A DNA stretch of 64,000 nt from Curtobacterium sp. ZW137 (GCF_003762905.1 NZ_RJKS01000006.1:1-64000), one strand, 5' to 3'. Positions 30,726 to 39,868 are shown, counted from the stretch's first letter. The notes: generated by a model not told the origin, from the sequence alone. Numbers and translations are program-made.

Positions 30726-31316
30726 CTACGCCACGCGGGCGCGCTCGCGGCGGCGCTTCGCGCGCAGGGCGACGAAGTACTGCGCGCCGGCGAGCAGGTG
30801 CCCGGCGGTGCCGAGCCACACGAAGACGAGCGCCGTGATGCGGATCCAGGAGTGGTCCGACGCCCACGAGGTCGCCGAGAAGAGCAGCACCGGCAACCCG
30901 ACGAAGAGCAAGGCCGAGCGGATCTTGCCCGTCCAGGACACGTCGAGGTCCGGGTCGCCGCCGAACCACACGCTCGACAGCAGCGCGAGCACGGCATCGA
31001 CGACCACGATGATCACGACGACGATCCACGGCAGCAGGCCGACGAGCACGAGCGACAGCACGATCGCGATGATGGCGAGGCGGTCGGCGACGGGGTCGAG
31101 CGCCTTGCCGAGCTTGGACGTCTGGTCGAACTTCCGCGCGATGAAGCCGTCCGCCCAGTCCGAGACGCCGAGCACCACGAGCGAGAACAGCGCCCAGCCG
31201 GGGTGGCTCGTCACGACCAGGATCACGAACACCGGGATGAGCAGGAACCGGAACAGCGTGATGAGGTTCGGCCAGGTCTGCCAGTCGGGACGCTGGCGCA
31301 CTGCGGAGTCGGTCAT
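30726..31316 (-). CDS. CDP-alcohol phosphatidyltransferase family protein (PgsA-like)
   Basis: A 196-aa membrane enzyme of phospholipid synthesis, most like CDP-diacylglycerol--glycerol-3-phosphate 3-phosphatidyltransferase. The diagnostic motif D-x2-DG-x2-AR-x8-G-x3-D-x3-D is complete in SDWADGFIARKF plus LGKALDPVADR. Five to six hydrophobic helices are visible. Inositol- or glycerol-phosphate use cannot be separated by reading. The ATG at 31316 starts MTDSAVRQRPDW. Confidence 0.82.
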   Translation of the reverse strand: MTDSAVRQRPDWQTWPNLITLFRFLLIPVFVILVVTSHPGWALFSLVVLGVSDWADGFIARKFDQTSKLGKALDPVADRLAIIAIVLSLVLVGLLPWIVVVIIVVVDAVLALLSSVWFGGDPDLDVSWTGKIRSALLFVGLPVLLFSATSWASDHSWIRITALVFVWLGTAGHLLAGAQYFVALRAKRRRERARVA

Positions 31317-31354
31317 CACGTGCTTTCTTCGGGGTCGGACCTCCAGGGTACCCA

Positions 31355-31630
31355 TCACCAGTGGGGAGGTCGGTCCCCCAGCAGTCGGGCGTCGTTCTCC
31401 CCGCGGCTGTGCCGAGGCGGTTCCGGGGCCGGAGCGGGGTCCGATCCCGGCACCGGCTGGGTGGTGACGCGTCTGCGGACCCGTCCCGAGCCTCCGGTCC
31501 GGCCCTGGTCCGGTTCACTCCGGACGGGAGGCTCCGGTGCGGCCGCGTCGTCGGCCCGCGTCCACGTGCCCAGCAGCTGGTCGGTGCCGGGCGTCACCGG
31601 ACCGGCGGGCCGGGAGGCCCTCCGACTCAT
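31355..31630 (-). CDS. Small hypothetical protein, Pro/Arg-rich
   Basis: A 91-aa frame between the helicase-like gene (49 nt upstream) and the phosphatidyltransferase gene (38 nt downstream), all on the minus strand. It opens MSRRASRPAGPVTPGTD and ends GDRPPHW. The middle is Pro/Arg-rich and disordered. An F1-like inverted repeat lies inside the frame, which weakens the case. I do not recognise a family. Confidence 0.45.
   Translation of the reverse strand: MSRRASRPAGPVTPGTDQLLGTWTRADDAAAPEPPVRSEPDQGRTGGSGRVRRRVTTQPVPGSDPAPAPEPPRHSRGENDARLLGDRPPHW
31487..31534. repeat. F1-like inverted repeat inside a small ORF
   Basis: CGAGCCTCCGGTCCGG (31487-31502) faces CCGGACGGGAGGCTC (31520-31534). The arm sequence matches the F1 theme, with one mismatch or bulge. 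It lies within the hypothetical gene at 31355-31630. Confidence 0.45.
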
Positions 31631-31679
31631 CGGCGCGCGGGACCCGACGTGGGCACGCGGGGATCGCGATCCTGCGTGC

Positions 31680-34600
31680 TCATCGGCGGGCGGGAACCGG
31701 AGGGATGGAGATCTCCTGCGTGGCCCCGCGGTCGACGCCGAGGACCGACGCGACCGTGTTCGCCACCCGGTCCGGGTCGGAGAACAGCTGGAAGGCGTGC
31801 ACGCGCACGTAGTGCCAGCCGAGTCGGCGGAGCACCTCGGGCCGGAGCCGCAGCGACTCGCGGAGGGATCCCTGCACGAGCGACGCGTCGGTCTCGATCG
31901 TGACGCAGACCCCGCCGTGCGCGGCCACCAGGCCGAGCTTGCCGCGGTGGCCGAGCGCGACCGGGATGCCGCGCATCTCGAGTCGGCGTGCCAGGTCGAC
32001 GAGCAGCGGGTCGGAGTCGTCCGGCACGTACTCGGCGGTGGTGCGGGCACGGACCTCGGCGAGGATCTCGGCGAGGGCGACGGTGCCGTGGCCCATCCGC
32101 TCCGCCTCGATGTCGGACGGCTGGAAGCACGTGACGATCACCATGGAGCGGCGCGCACGGGTCATCGCGACGGCGAGCAGACGCTCCCCGCCGGGCTTGC
32201 CGAGCGGGCCGAAGTCGCGGAGGACACGGCCGTGCGGGGTCCGGCCGTAGCCGATCGAGAACACGACGCGGTCGCGGCTCTGCGCGACCGACTGCTCGAG
32301 CGTCGCGACGATGAACGGCTCGGCACGGTCGCCGATCACGAACTCGGTGAGGTCCTTGTGCCCGGCGGCAGCGGTGAGCACGGCCTGCTCGACGCGCACG
32401 GCGTGCTTCGCGGACGCGGTGATGACCATCAGCGACTCGGTCGGACGGGTGCGGGCGTGGTCGATGACGAGCCGGACCACGCGGTCCACCTCGGCGTCGA
32501 CACTCTCCACCGCGCCGGACTCGGGGTCCGGGACGGCCTTGCCGTCGCTGACGTAGTCGAGCGCGATCGAGCCGTGCCCAAGGAACGAACCGGCCCACGG
32601 CAGCGACTCGATCCGGCCGCCGTAGAAGCGGCGGTTCACGAGCTCGGCGAGGTCTTCGCCGCCGGCGCGGTAGGACCGGGTCAGGGACAGGGTCGGCAGG
32701 AGCGTCGAGAGCTTCGCGAGCGCGGAGTCCGCGTGCAGGGCGTCGAGCGTCTCCTCGTCCACCTGCAGCGCACGGTGCGCGGGGTCGACGGCGATCCGGA
32801 ACGGCGACGGGGTCTGCGTCACCGGGTCACCGAAGACGACGGTCTGGCGGGCGCGACGGACGGCGTCGACGGTCTCGGCGATGGTCACGGCACCGGCGTC
32901 GACGAGGATCACCGTGTCGAACGGCATCGTGTCGGCGATCTGCGGGACCTCGTACGGGGACGCGAGCCACACCGGCGCGATCGACCGGGACAGGTGCGGG
33001 GCGGAGTCCTGGAGCAGGCGCGAGGTGATCGCGCCGTCCTTGAGCTGCGACTTCAGCGCCGCGGCTTCTTCCGGCCAGTCGACGAGACCGACCTTCCAGT
33101 TCTCGGCGAGCTGCCACGCGAGGCCCTGCGAGACACCGGCGGCGTGCGCGTCGTCGACGAGGCGGAAGTCGGCCTCGACCCGGTCGAGCATGTCGGTGTT
33201 CGCGCCGAGCAGCGCACGGTCGGACTCGAGCATCGTCTCGAGGGCGGACTGCCACCACGCGAGCTCGAGCTCCGCGGGGACCTGCGTGTCCGGGACGTGC
33301 CGGTTCGCGAGGTCGGTGATGAGCGGCTGGAGCTGCAGGTCGCGGAGGGTCTGCATGAGCTCGGTGCGCTCCTGCAGGTTGTGCAGGACGTCGGACTCCT
33401 CGGCCAGGGTGCCGATGTACGGCAGGAGCTGGTCGACGGGCATGTTCGCGAGCTGTTCGTCGCGGCTGGTGCGACCGAGCGGCTCGTCGAGGCGGGCCAG
33501 GTCCTCCACGACGTTCGAGAACAGCACCTGGACGTCCGCGATGCCCGTGGGGACCTCGGGGTTGACGCCCGCGGCGACGTAGCGCTGCCAGAGCACGCGC
33601 TGCTGCTGCACGCGGGTCAGTGCCTCGTGCAGGTCGGAGACGTGCACACCGGGGCGGACGTACTCCCGCGCGAGCTTCTTCAGCCGGCGTCGGTTCGTGG
33701 ACGACATCGGGGCGCCCTCGCCGCGCGGGGCGGTCGCCGCCACGAGCTCGGACACCGAACGGTCGAAGACCACCGGCAGGAAGCGGTCGAGCGTGTCCCG
33801 GATCTCGGTGAGCAGGCGGAGGTAGATCCCGAGCTCGTTGATCGTCGTGAACTGCCGCATCCGGGTCGTCGCGATGAGTTCGTGCGCGCGCTGGAGCAGC
33901 GTCGGCAGGGACCCGCCGTGCAGGTCCTTGGCGATCTTGTGGGCGCGCTGCGCACCGTCGCTCGAGGAGAACTTCGCGCCGTACCAGGGCGAGTCGTCCG
34001 GACCGTAGCGGAACTCGCCGAGGTTCGCCGCGCTGACCATCGTCTCGGCGACGCGGGAGCGGCCGGTGACCATGGCGCTGACGGACTGCTTCGACAGCCG
34101 CGCGGTCGTCGACGGGGGCACGGGCAGCAGCGACAGGCGGGAGAGCTCGACCAGGCAGTCGAGGACGCTCACGCCGAAGTCGGGGTCGGTCCGGGAGAGG
34201 CCGCCGCGGTAGTCGGTGAGGACCTTGCGGAGCCGGACGAGGGCGTCGTCGACCTCACGCAGGGACGGGCGGGTCGCCTTCTCGTTGCGGGCGATGGCCC
34301 GGACCACGTCACGGCGGAGGGTCGCTGGCGTCACGGCGACACCCGGCAGGTGCACCTCGCCGAAGCGGGCCGCGATGCCGCGGAGGGTCGCACGACGCGG
34401 GCTGACCACGAGGACGCGCTTGTTCGCGGCGACGAGGCCACCGAGTGCGTTCACGATCGTCTGCGTGCCGCCGGTACCCGGCAGGGTCTTCACGACGATG
34501 GAGTTGCCGGCCGTGATCTGCGCGATCACGTTCTCCTGCTCGTCGTCGGCGTCGAGCAGCAGGGTGTCGGTGTCCGGGCTGCGCTCGTCCGACGGGGTCT

Positions 34601-35573
34601 GCTCGACCGGGTGGTACGACTGCTCGACCTGCCACTTGGCGCTGGGGTTGCCGGCGAGGGCGTCGAGCACGGGGTGCGAGAGGTCCTTCGTGTCCTCGAC
34701 CAGGCCGGTCGCGACCTCCGCGAAGGTCGAGACGACGAGCCGGGCGTGCACCGAGAAACCGGGGATGTGCGCCGTCAGACCACGCAGCCGGTCGATCACC
34801 GGGTTCGGGGTGAACGAGCCGTCCTGCTGCGCCAGGGCGACGAACGCCTGGGAGTCGAGCGTCACGCCGAACTGCTCGCGGAGGGCGTCGGCGAGTGCCG
34901 GGTTCAGCACGGGTTCGCCGAGGAGCCGGACCTCGAAGTCGCGGCCGTGGCGGCGGATCGCCAGCGGGCGGAGCAGCACCGGGCCGCGGAACTGCTCGTC
35001 GCCGCGCTGCCAGTCGGCCATGCCGATGCCGAGGTTCACGGCGTCGATGCCGCGCACGGTGGCGAGCTCGGTGCCCTTCGCCTCGACGTGGTTCGCCGCG
35101 ATGCGGGCGGCGCGGAGTGCCACCTCGTCGCGGATCAGGCTCGAGAGCAGCGTGGTCTTGCCGGTGATGAACTGTGCGAGACCACCGGGGTGGGTCGTGG
35201 AGAGCTCGATGCGGGCGCGAGGGTGGTCCGCGAAGTGCACGAGCGGGCTGGAACCGCCGACGCCCGCCAGCTGTGCGCGCCAGGCGTCCCAGACGGGTTC
35301 CGCCGCGTTCGTCGCGGTGAGCCGCGGGTCGCCGAGGCTGATCGCGTGCGGGCTCGTCACCTGGAGCTCGGGGCGGAGCGAGCGGTCCAGCTCGTCGCCG
35401 TCGGTGTCGGTCTCGTCTGCACGGACGGCGTCGTCGCGGTCGGTGGCGTCGGGAGTGCTCGTCGTGTCGTCCTGCTCGTCGCGGTGCTGCTGGTCGTCGG
35501 GCCGTGCTCCCCCGGCGGCGCGCGCGTCCTCAGCGGGGACGTCGCCGTTCACGTCGTCCTCGCCGTCGGTCAC
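31680..35573 (-). CDS. Giant SF1 helicase-like protein with C-terminal restriction-endonuclease-like domain; ATPase motifs degenerate
   Basis: A 1297-aa protein, the largest here. After an acidic disordered N-terminus (1-60) comes a DUF4011-like region. Around residue 360 is LPGTGGTQTIVN, aligned with the helicase P-loop GxxGTGKTxT but with the Lys replaced by Gly. Near 900, DTVILVDAGAVT replaces the DEAS Walker B. RSYRAGGEDLAELVN and AMTRARRSM (motif VI) remain. The C-terminal ~100 residues (ESLRLRPEVLRRLGWHYVRV) resemble the REase fold on DNA2/NAM7-type proteins. It is probably non-catalytic or regulatory. I chose the GTG at 35573, whereas a longer frame runs into the citE promoter. Confidence 0.8.
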   Translation of the reverse strand: MTDGEDDVNGDVPAEDARAAGGARPDDQQHRDEQDDTTSTPDATDRDDAVRADETDTDGDELDRSLRPELQVTSPHAISLGDPRLTATNAAEPVWDAWRAQLAGVGGSSPLVHFADHPRARIELSTTHPGGLAQFITGKTTLLSSLIRDEVALRAARIAANHVEAKGTELATVRGIDAVNLGIGMADWQRGDEQFRGPVLLRPLAIRRHGRDFEVRLLGEPVLNPALADALREQFGVTLDSQAFVALAQQDGSFTPNPVIDRLRGLTAHIPGFSVHARLVVSTFAEVATGLVEDTKDLSHPVLDALAGNPSAKWQVEQSYHPVEQTPSDERSPDTDTLLLDADDEQENVIAQITAGNSIVVKTLPGTGGTQTIVNALGGLVAANKRVLVVSPRRATLRGIAARFGEVHLPGVAVTPATLRRDVVRAIARNEKATRPSLREVDDALVRLRKVLTDYRGGLSRTDPDFGVSVLDCLVELSRLSLLPVPPSTTARLSKQSVSAMVTGRSRVAETMVSAANLGEFRYGPDDSPWYGAKFSSSDGAQRAHKIAKDLHGGSLPTLLQRAHELIATTRMRQFTTINELGIYLRLLTEIRDTLDRFLPVVFDRSVSELVAATAPRGEGAPMSSTNRRRLKKLAREYVRPGVHVSDLHEALTRVQQQRVLWQRYVAAGVNPEVPTGIADVQVLFSNVVEDLARLDEPLGRTSRDEQLANMPVDQLLPYIGTLAEESDVLHNLQERTELMQTLRDLQLQPLITDLANRHVPDTQVPAELELAWWQSALETMLESDRALLGANTDMLDRVEADFRLVDDAHAAGVSQGLAWQLAENWKVGLVDWPEEAAALKSQLKDGAITSRLLQDSAPHLSRSIAPVWLASPYEVPQIADTMPFDTVILVDAGAVTIAETVDAVRRARQTVVFGDPVTQTPSPFRIAVDPAHRALQVDEETLDALHADSALAKLSTLLPTLSLTRSYRAGGEDLAELVNRRFYGGRIESLPWAGSFLGHGSIALDYVSDGKAVPDPESGAVESVDAEVDRVVRLVIDHARTRPTESLMVITASAKHAVRVEQAVLTAAAGHKDLTEFVIGDRAEPFIVATLEQSVAQSRDRVVFSIGYGRTPHGRVLRDFGPLGKPGGERLLAVAMTRARRSMVIVTCFQPSDIEAERMGHGTVALAEILAEVRARTTAEYVPDDSDPLLVDLARRLEMRGIPVALGHRGKLGLVAAHGGVCVTIETDASLVQGSLRESLRLRPEVLRRLGWHYVRVHAFQLFSDPDRVANTVASVLGVDRGATQEISIPPVPARR

Positions 35574-35702
35574 CCTGTCCGCACGCCACACACGCCCACT
35601 GTAGGCGGAAGCGCACCAGCACTCTGGCAATGAACCGAGGTTTCGGGAGATCCGGGCGGTCCCGAGGCGGTCCCCCGACCCCGTCTGTGGTACCAACGTG
35701 GC

Positions 35703-36575
35703 ATGGCCATCGACGACCGAACCGCTCCCCCCACCGCTGCTCCCTCACGGCGCCGGTCGGTCCCTGCCGAGATCTCCCGCTCGTGGCTCCTCGTCGCCGG
35801 CACCGCCTCGGACCGCTTCGAGTCGGCCTCCCGGTCCCGCGCGGACCAGATCATCCTGGACATCGAGGACGCCGTGGACCCCGCCGCGAAGCCCGCCGCC
35901 CGGGCCACCGTCGCCGACTGGCTGACCGGAGGCGGCGACGCCTGGGTGCGGATCAACGACGTGACGACCGACTTCTGGGCCGACGACGTCGAGGAGCTCC
36001 GCGGGCTGCCCGGTCTGCTCGGCGTGATGCTCGCGAAGACCGAGAGCCCGGCGCAGGTCACCGACACCTGGCACCGGCTCGGCGGCCAGACCCCGGTGAT
36101 CGCGCTGGTCGAGTCGGCACTCGGCATCGAGGAGGCGACCTCCATCGCCCGCGCGCAGGGTGCGTTCCGCCTGGCCTTCGGCAGCGGCGACTACCGCCGC
36201 GACACCGGCACCTCGGCGGACACCCTCGCGATGGCGTACCCGCGGTCCCGGCTCGTCGTCGCCTCCCGCGTCGGGGACCTCCCCGGCCCGATCGACGGCC
36301 CCACCGTGGGCTCGTCGCACCCGATCCTCCGCGAGCAGTCCCAGGTCGCCGTGTCCCTCGGGCTCACCGGCAAGCTGTGCCTCGACACCGACCAGCTGCC
36401 CGTCATCAACGAGGTGATCTCGCCCACGTCGACCGACGTCGCCTGGGCGCAGGACTTCCTCGACGACTTCGAGGCCCGCGGCCGCGTGATCCGCGACGGC
36501 TCCGACCTGCCGCGGCTCGGGCGTGCCCAGAAGATCCAACGACTCGCCGAGGCCTTCGGCGTCGAAGCACGTTAG
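35703..36575 (+). CDS. HpcH/HpaI aldolase / CitE-like lyase
   Basis: A 290-aa TIM-barrel protein resembling the citrate lyase beta subunit or malyl-CoA lyase. Motifs are RSWLLVAGTASDRFESA near the N-terminus, ILDIEDAV (metal/substrate), VRIND, VALVES with the metal-binding Glu, and FGSGDYRRDTG. Citrate lyase alpha and gamma subunits are absent, so it is probably a stand-alone CoA-thioester lyase. The substrate is unknown. It is divergent from the helicase-like gene, and the 129-bp gap shows no clear promoter. Confidence 0.82.
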   Translation: MAIDDRTAPPTAAPSRRRSVPAEISRSWLLVAGTASDRFESASRSRADQIILDIEDAVDPAAKPAARATVADWLTGGGDAWVRINDVTTDFWADDVEELRGLPGLLGVMLAKTESPAQVTDTWHRLGGQTPVIALVESALGIEEATSIARAQGAFRLAFGSGDYRRDTGTSADTLAMAYPRSRLVVASRVGDLPGPIDGPTVGSSHPILREQSQVAVSLGLTGKLCLDTDQLPVINEVISPTSTDVAWAQDFLDDFEARGRVIRDGSDLPRLGRAQKIQRLAEAFGVEAR

Positions 36576-36584
36576 GGGTTCCGC

Positions 36585-37049
36585 ATGACCTGGTCAGCTC
36601 CCGAGCCCGGCCCCACGTCCGGCCCGCCGCCCTCGCAGTCGCAGTCGCAGTCGCAGTGGGAACGCGGCGGCTCGACGCTCTTCCCGCCGGGCAGGCTCGC
36701 CGACCGGATCTCCACGGTGCTGCTCCTGGCCTTCGGAGCGATCCTGGTGATCGTGGTCGCCATCGTGGCGCTGATCGCGACGATCTCGGCCACCGCGACG
36801 TGCGACGCCGCGACCGGCTGCTCCCCCGGCGGCTACATCGGCGGTGCCTCGCTCGCGGTGGGCGGCGCGTTCGTGATCGGCGTGGCGACGGTCGTCCTGG
36901 CGATCGGTGCGTGGATCCGTCGGCGCACCTCGTGGTGGATCGCCGCGGTGGGCTTCCTGCTGGCCGTCGCGTGCATCACGTGGGGTGGCGTGGTGTTCGC
37001 GGGCGCGGCCGACGGCGACACCTCGTCGTCGAGCAGCAGCACGATCTGA
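36585..37049 (+). CDS. Small membrane protein of unknown function
   Basis: A 154-aa protein with a Pro/Gly/Ser N-terminus containing QSQSQSQSQW, four hydrophobic segments (about 42-68, 84-108, 112-136 in the clearest cases) and a Ser-rich end. A CDAATGCS pair of Cys sits between helices one and two. It begins 9 nt after the lyase stop, so it is probably co-transcribed. No family is recognised. Confidence 0.7.
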   Translation: MTWSAPEPGPTSGPPPSQSQSQSQWERGGSTLFPPGRLADRISTVLLLAFGAILVIVVAIVALIATISATATCDAATGCSPGGYIGGASLAVGGAFVIGVATVVLAIGAWIRRRTSWWIAAVGFLLAVACITWGGVVFAGAADGDTSSSSSSTI

Positions 37050-37081
37050 CGCGGGTCCGCCGGCGCCGGACGCGATGGGCG

Positions 37082-37127
37082 CCGGTCTGGAGGCTCGTGC
37101 CGGCCCCGCCACGAGCCTCCAGGCCGG
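37082..37127. repeat. F1 palindrome
   Basis: CCGGTCTGGAGGCTCGTG (37082-37099) pairs with CACGAGCCTCCAGGCCGG (37110-37127) around a 10-nt loop, with one mismatch. It begins 32 nt after the membrane protein stop and lies 59 nt before the oxidoreductase gene. It fits a terminator. Confidence 0.7.
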
Positions 37128-37185
37128 TGACCGGTCACGTCCCGGACCGGGCGCACGTCCCACGTCGAGGCGTAGCGTCGCGCGC

Positions 37186-38463
37186 ATGGGCAGGGTGAGC
37201 CGGACGACGGTGGCCATCGTGGGCGGCGGGCCCGCCGGAGTGGTCCTCGGGCTGCTCCTGGCCCGCGCCGGCATCGCGGTCCGCGTGGTCGAGAAGCACG
37301 ACGACTTCAACCGGGACTTCCGCGGCGACACGGTGCACGCCTCGACGATCCGGCTCCTCGACGAGCTCGGCCTCGGCGACCGGTTCCGGGCGCTCCCGCA
37401 GTCCCGGCTCGACGACTTCTCGCTGCCGATGGCCGACGGTTCCCAGCTGCGGCTCGGCGACTTTTCGCGGCTCCGCCCGCCGTACGACCACGTCGCGATG
37501 GTGCCGCAGTGGGACCTGCTCGACATGCTCGTCGGCGCTGCCCGCGAGGAACCGTCCTTCGACATCGTGGTGGGCCGTGCCGCGTCCGACCTGATCGTCG
37601 AGAACGGCCTGGTCGTGGGCGTGCACCTGCACCCGTACGACGAACCCGACCGCGAGCACGAAGAGCTCCGCGCGGAGCTCGTCGTCGCGTGCGACGGCCG
37701 GGACTCGGTGCTCCGGGCCGCGGCCGGACTGCACCCGCGGGAGTTCCCGGTGCCGTTCGACACCTGGTGGTTCCGGCTGCCCAAGGGACCCGGGGACGCC
37801 GACACCGCGCTCGTCCCCGCGTTCGACGGGAGCGACGTGCTCCTGAGCTTCCCGCGCGGCGACTACCACCAGGTCGCGTACTTCGCGCCGAAGGGGTCCG
37901 ACGCTCGACTCCGCGCGCTCGGCGTTGAGGACTTCCGGGCGCGGGTCGCGCGGATCCGGCCGTCGTTCGCGGACCGGGTCTCCGCGATCGACTCGATGGA
38001 CGACGTGCACGTGCTCGACGTGCGGATGGACCGGCTGCGGCGCTGGTGGCGGCCGGGGCTGCTGTGCATCGGGGACGCGGCGCACGCGATGTCACCGGCG
38101 GGCGGGGTCGGGATCAACCTCGCGGTGCAGGACGCCGTCGCGGCAGCGGCGATCCTCGCGCCGGCGATCGTCGGCGGCGTCCGCGGACGGTCCCTGAACC
38201 ACGCGCTCGCGGCGGTGGAGCGGCGGCGGACCCCACCGGCCGTGATCGTGCAGGGCGCCCAGCGGATGCTGCACCGGGTGGTGTTCGAGCGCGCGTTCGC
38301 GGGGCGGCTGCAGGGCGGCCCGCCGATCCTGCCCGCCGTGCTGGCGAAGTACGTGCCACCGGCTCGTGGGCTCTACGCGCGGGGGATCGCGTTCGGTCCG
38401 CTGCCGGAGCACGCGCCGACGTGGGCACGCCCGGCTTCGGACACCGAGACCGAGCAGACCTGA
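37186..38463 (+). CDS. FAD-dependent oxidoreductase (class A monooxygenase type)
   Basis: A 425-aa flavoprotein of the PHBH fold. The N-terminal dinucleotide loop is VAIVGGGPAGVVLG. The DG motif is CDGRDSVLR (about residue 168), and the FAD ribityl GD motif is IGDAAHAMSPAGGVGINLA (about 295). These enzymes hydroxylate aromatics or related substrates with NAD(P)H and oxygen. The substrate is unknown. It is 34 nt upstream of an aldo/keto reductase gene on the same strand. Confidence 0.85.
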   Translation: MGRVSRTTVAIVGGGPAGVVLGLLLARAGIAVRVVEKHDDFNRDFRGDTVHASTIRLLDELGLGDRFRALPQSRLDDFSLPMADGSQLRLGDFSRLRPPYDHVAMVPQWDLLDMLVGAAREEPSFDIVVGRAASDLIVENGLVVGVHLHPYDEPDREHEELRAELVVACDGRDSVLRAAAGLHPREFPVPFDTWWFRLPKGPGDADTALVPAFDGSDVLLSFPRGDYHQVAYFAPKGSDARLRALGVEDFRARVARIRPSFADRVSAIDSMDDVHVLDVRMDRLRRWWRPGLLCIGDAAHAMSPAGGVGINLAVQDAVAAAAILAPAIVGGVRGRSLNHALAAVERRRTPPAVIVQGAQRMLHRVVFERAFAGRLQGGPPILPAVLAKYVPPARGLYARGIAFGPLPEHAPTWARPASDTETEQT

Positions 38464-38497
38464 ACGGGGCGGCTCTGCCCGGGCGCATGCTGGGCCC

Positions 38498-39376
38498 ATG
38501 AAGCAGCGAACCATCGGTGACACCAACGTCAGCGCGATCGGCCTCGGCGGCATGCCGATGTCCATCGAGGGACGACCCGACGAGCGACGGGCCATCGCGA
38601 CGATCCACGCGGCGCTCGAGGCCGGGGTGACCCTCATCGACACCGCGGACGCCTACCACCTCGGAGGCCACGACGAAGTGGGCCACAACGAGGAGCTCAT
38701 CGGGCGGGCGGTCCGCGAGTACCACGGCGACGCGGACTCGGTCCTCATCGCGACGAAGGGCGGGCACCTCCGCCCGACGGCCGGAGCGTGGACGCAGAAC
38801 GGCGACCCGGCGTACCTCAAGGAAGCGGCGAAGGCCTCCGCGAAACGGCTCGGCGTCGAGACCATCGACCTGTACCAGTTCCACCGGCCGGACCCCGCCG
38901 TGCCCTACGCGGACTCGATCGGCGCGCTCGCGGAGCTGCTCGACGAGGGCGTGATCCGGATGGCCGGCATCTCGAACGCCGACGTCGACCAGATCCGGCA
39001 GGCGAACGAGGTGCTCGACGGTCGGCTCGTCTCGGTGCAGAACCAGTACTCGCCGAAGTTCCGGTCGAGCGAGGTCGAACTCGAGCTCTGCGACGAGCTG
39101 AGCATCGCCTTCCTGCCGTGGAGCCCCCTCGGCGGCATCGCCGGAGCGTCGGACCTCGGCACCACCTACCAGGACTTCGCCACGGTCGCCCGCGCCCACG
39201 GGGTCACCCCGCAGGTCGTCGCGCTGGCGTGGGAGCTGGCGAAGAGCGACGTCGTCGTGCCGATCCCGGGAGCCTCACGGCCGCAGTCGATCCTCGACTC
39301 GGTGACCGCGGCGACCGTGAAGCTCCGCCCCGAGGAGATCGACCGACTCGACCGTTCGGAGGCCGCTGCGGCCTAG
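38498..39376 (+). CDS. Aldo/keto reductase
   Basis: A 292-aa NADPH-dependent TIM-barrel oxidoreductase. Catalytic residues appear in LIDTADAYHLGG (Asp, Tyr), ATKGGH (Lys) and LYQFHRPD (His). The cofactor-binding C-terminal part reads VVPIPGASRPQSILDS. It probably shares a transcript with the upstream flavoprotein. Its stop overlaps the stop of the convergent lipoprotein gene in a single CTAG. Confidence 0.87.
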   Translation: MKQRTIGDTNVSAIGLGGMPMSIEGRPDERRAIATIHAALEAGVTLIDTADAYHLGGHDEVGHNEELIGRAVREYHGDADSVLIATKGGHLRPTAGAWTQNGDPAYLKEAAKASAKRLGVETIDLYQFHRPDPAVPYADSIGALAELLDEGVIRMAGISNADVDQIRQANEVLDGRLVSVQNQYSPKFRSSEVELELCDELSIAFLPWSPLGGIAGASDLGTTYQDFATVARAHGVTPQVVALAWELAKSDVVVPIPGASRPQSILDSVTAATVKLRPEEIDRLDRSEAAAA

Positions 39377-39825
39377 TCGCAGACCTTGCTCATCGCCTGC
39401 GTGGAGGACTGCACGTCGGTGATCGAGTCCTGCAGCTTGGTCGAGTCCACCGACTTCGGGTCCTTCGAGAAGGCCTCGAGCTGTCCGACGAGGTTCGAGA
39501 ACGACTGCTCGAACCCGGCGGCGGTCTCGTGGACCTCCTTGTTCGTCACCTTGTCGGTGGCGGCCTTGAGCTTGCCGTCGAAGTCCTTCAGCGTCGCCAC
39601 CGCAGCGGTCGGGTCGCTCTGGAACTTCGTCATCTGGGACTGCAGCTGGGTCGACACGGACTTCATGTCGCTCTCCAGCGTCTTGCAGGCCTCGGCCTTG
39701 CTCTGCGTCGCCACCGGCTTCGCGGCCGTGGTGGCGTCGCCGTCGGATCCGCCCGAGCCGGACGCGCAGCCGGCGAGCAGGACGACGGCGACGGCAGCCG
39801 TGGTGAGTGCAGCGAACTTCTTCAT
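39373..39825 (-). CDS. Small lipoprotein, helical, unknown function
   Basis: A 150-aa exported protein. The signal peptide MKKFAALTTAAVAVVLLAGC ends in a lipobox Cys at about 20. A Gly/Ser linker follows, then a mostly helical domain (about 40-150) with two Cys (EACKTLE and SKVCD at the very end) that could form a disulfide linking both ends. The family is not recognised. AGGGGGA precedes the ATG. Confidence 0.75.
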   Translation of the reverse strand: MKKFAALTTAAVAVVLLAGCASGSGGSDGDATTAAKPVATQSKAEACKTLESDMKSVSTQLQSQMTKFQSDPTAAVATLKDFDGKLKAATDKVTNKEVHETAAGFEQSFSNLVGQLEAFSKDPKSVDSTKLQDSITDVQSSTQAMSKVCD

Positions 39826-39852
39826 GGTGATCCCCCTGGAGCAGATGGTCGA

Positions 39853-39868
39853 GACCCCGGCCGGGGTC
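39853..39868. repeat. 16-bp perfect palindrome between divergent genes
   Basis: GACCCCGGCCGGGGTC lies in the 123-bp gap between the lipoprotein gene (minus) and the quinone oxidoreductase gene (plus). It may be an operator. I see no regulator gene nearby that would explain it. Confidence 0.35.

Noticed and set aside
30603..35633. A 1676-codon plus-strand open frame opposite the helicase-like gene
   Set aside because: It is the mirror of the minus-strand gene in high-GC DNA. It lacks domain similarity and is rich in Arg, Gly and Asp-Glu-Val strings typical of antisense frames.
35703..36575. Citrate lyase beta subunit of a full citrate lyase
   Set aside because: No alpha, gamma or maturation genes are nearby, so only a CitE-like stand-alone lyase can be supported.
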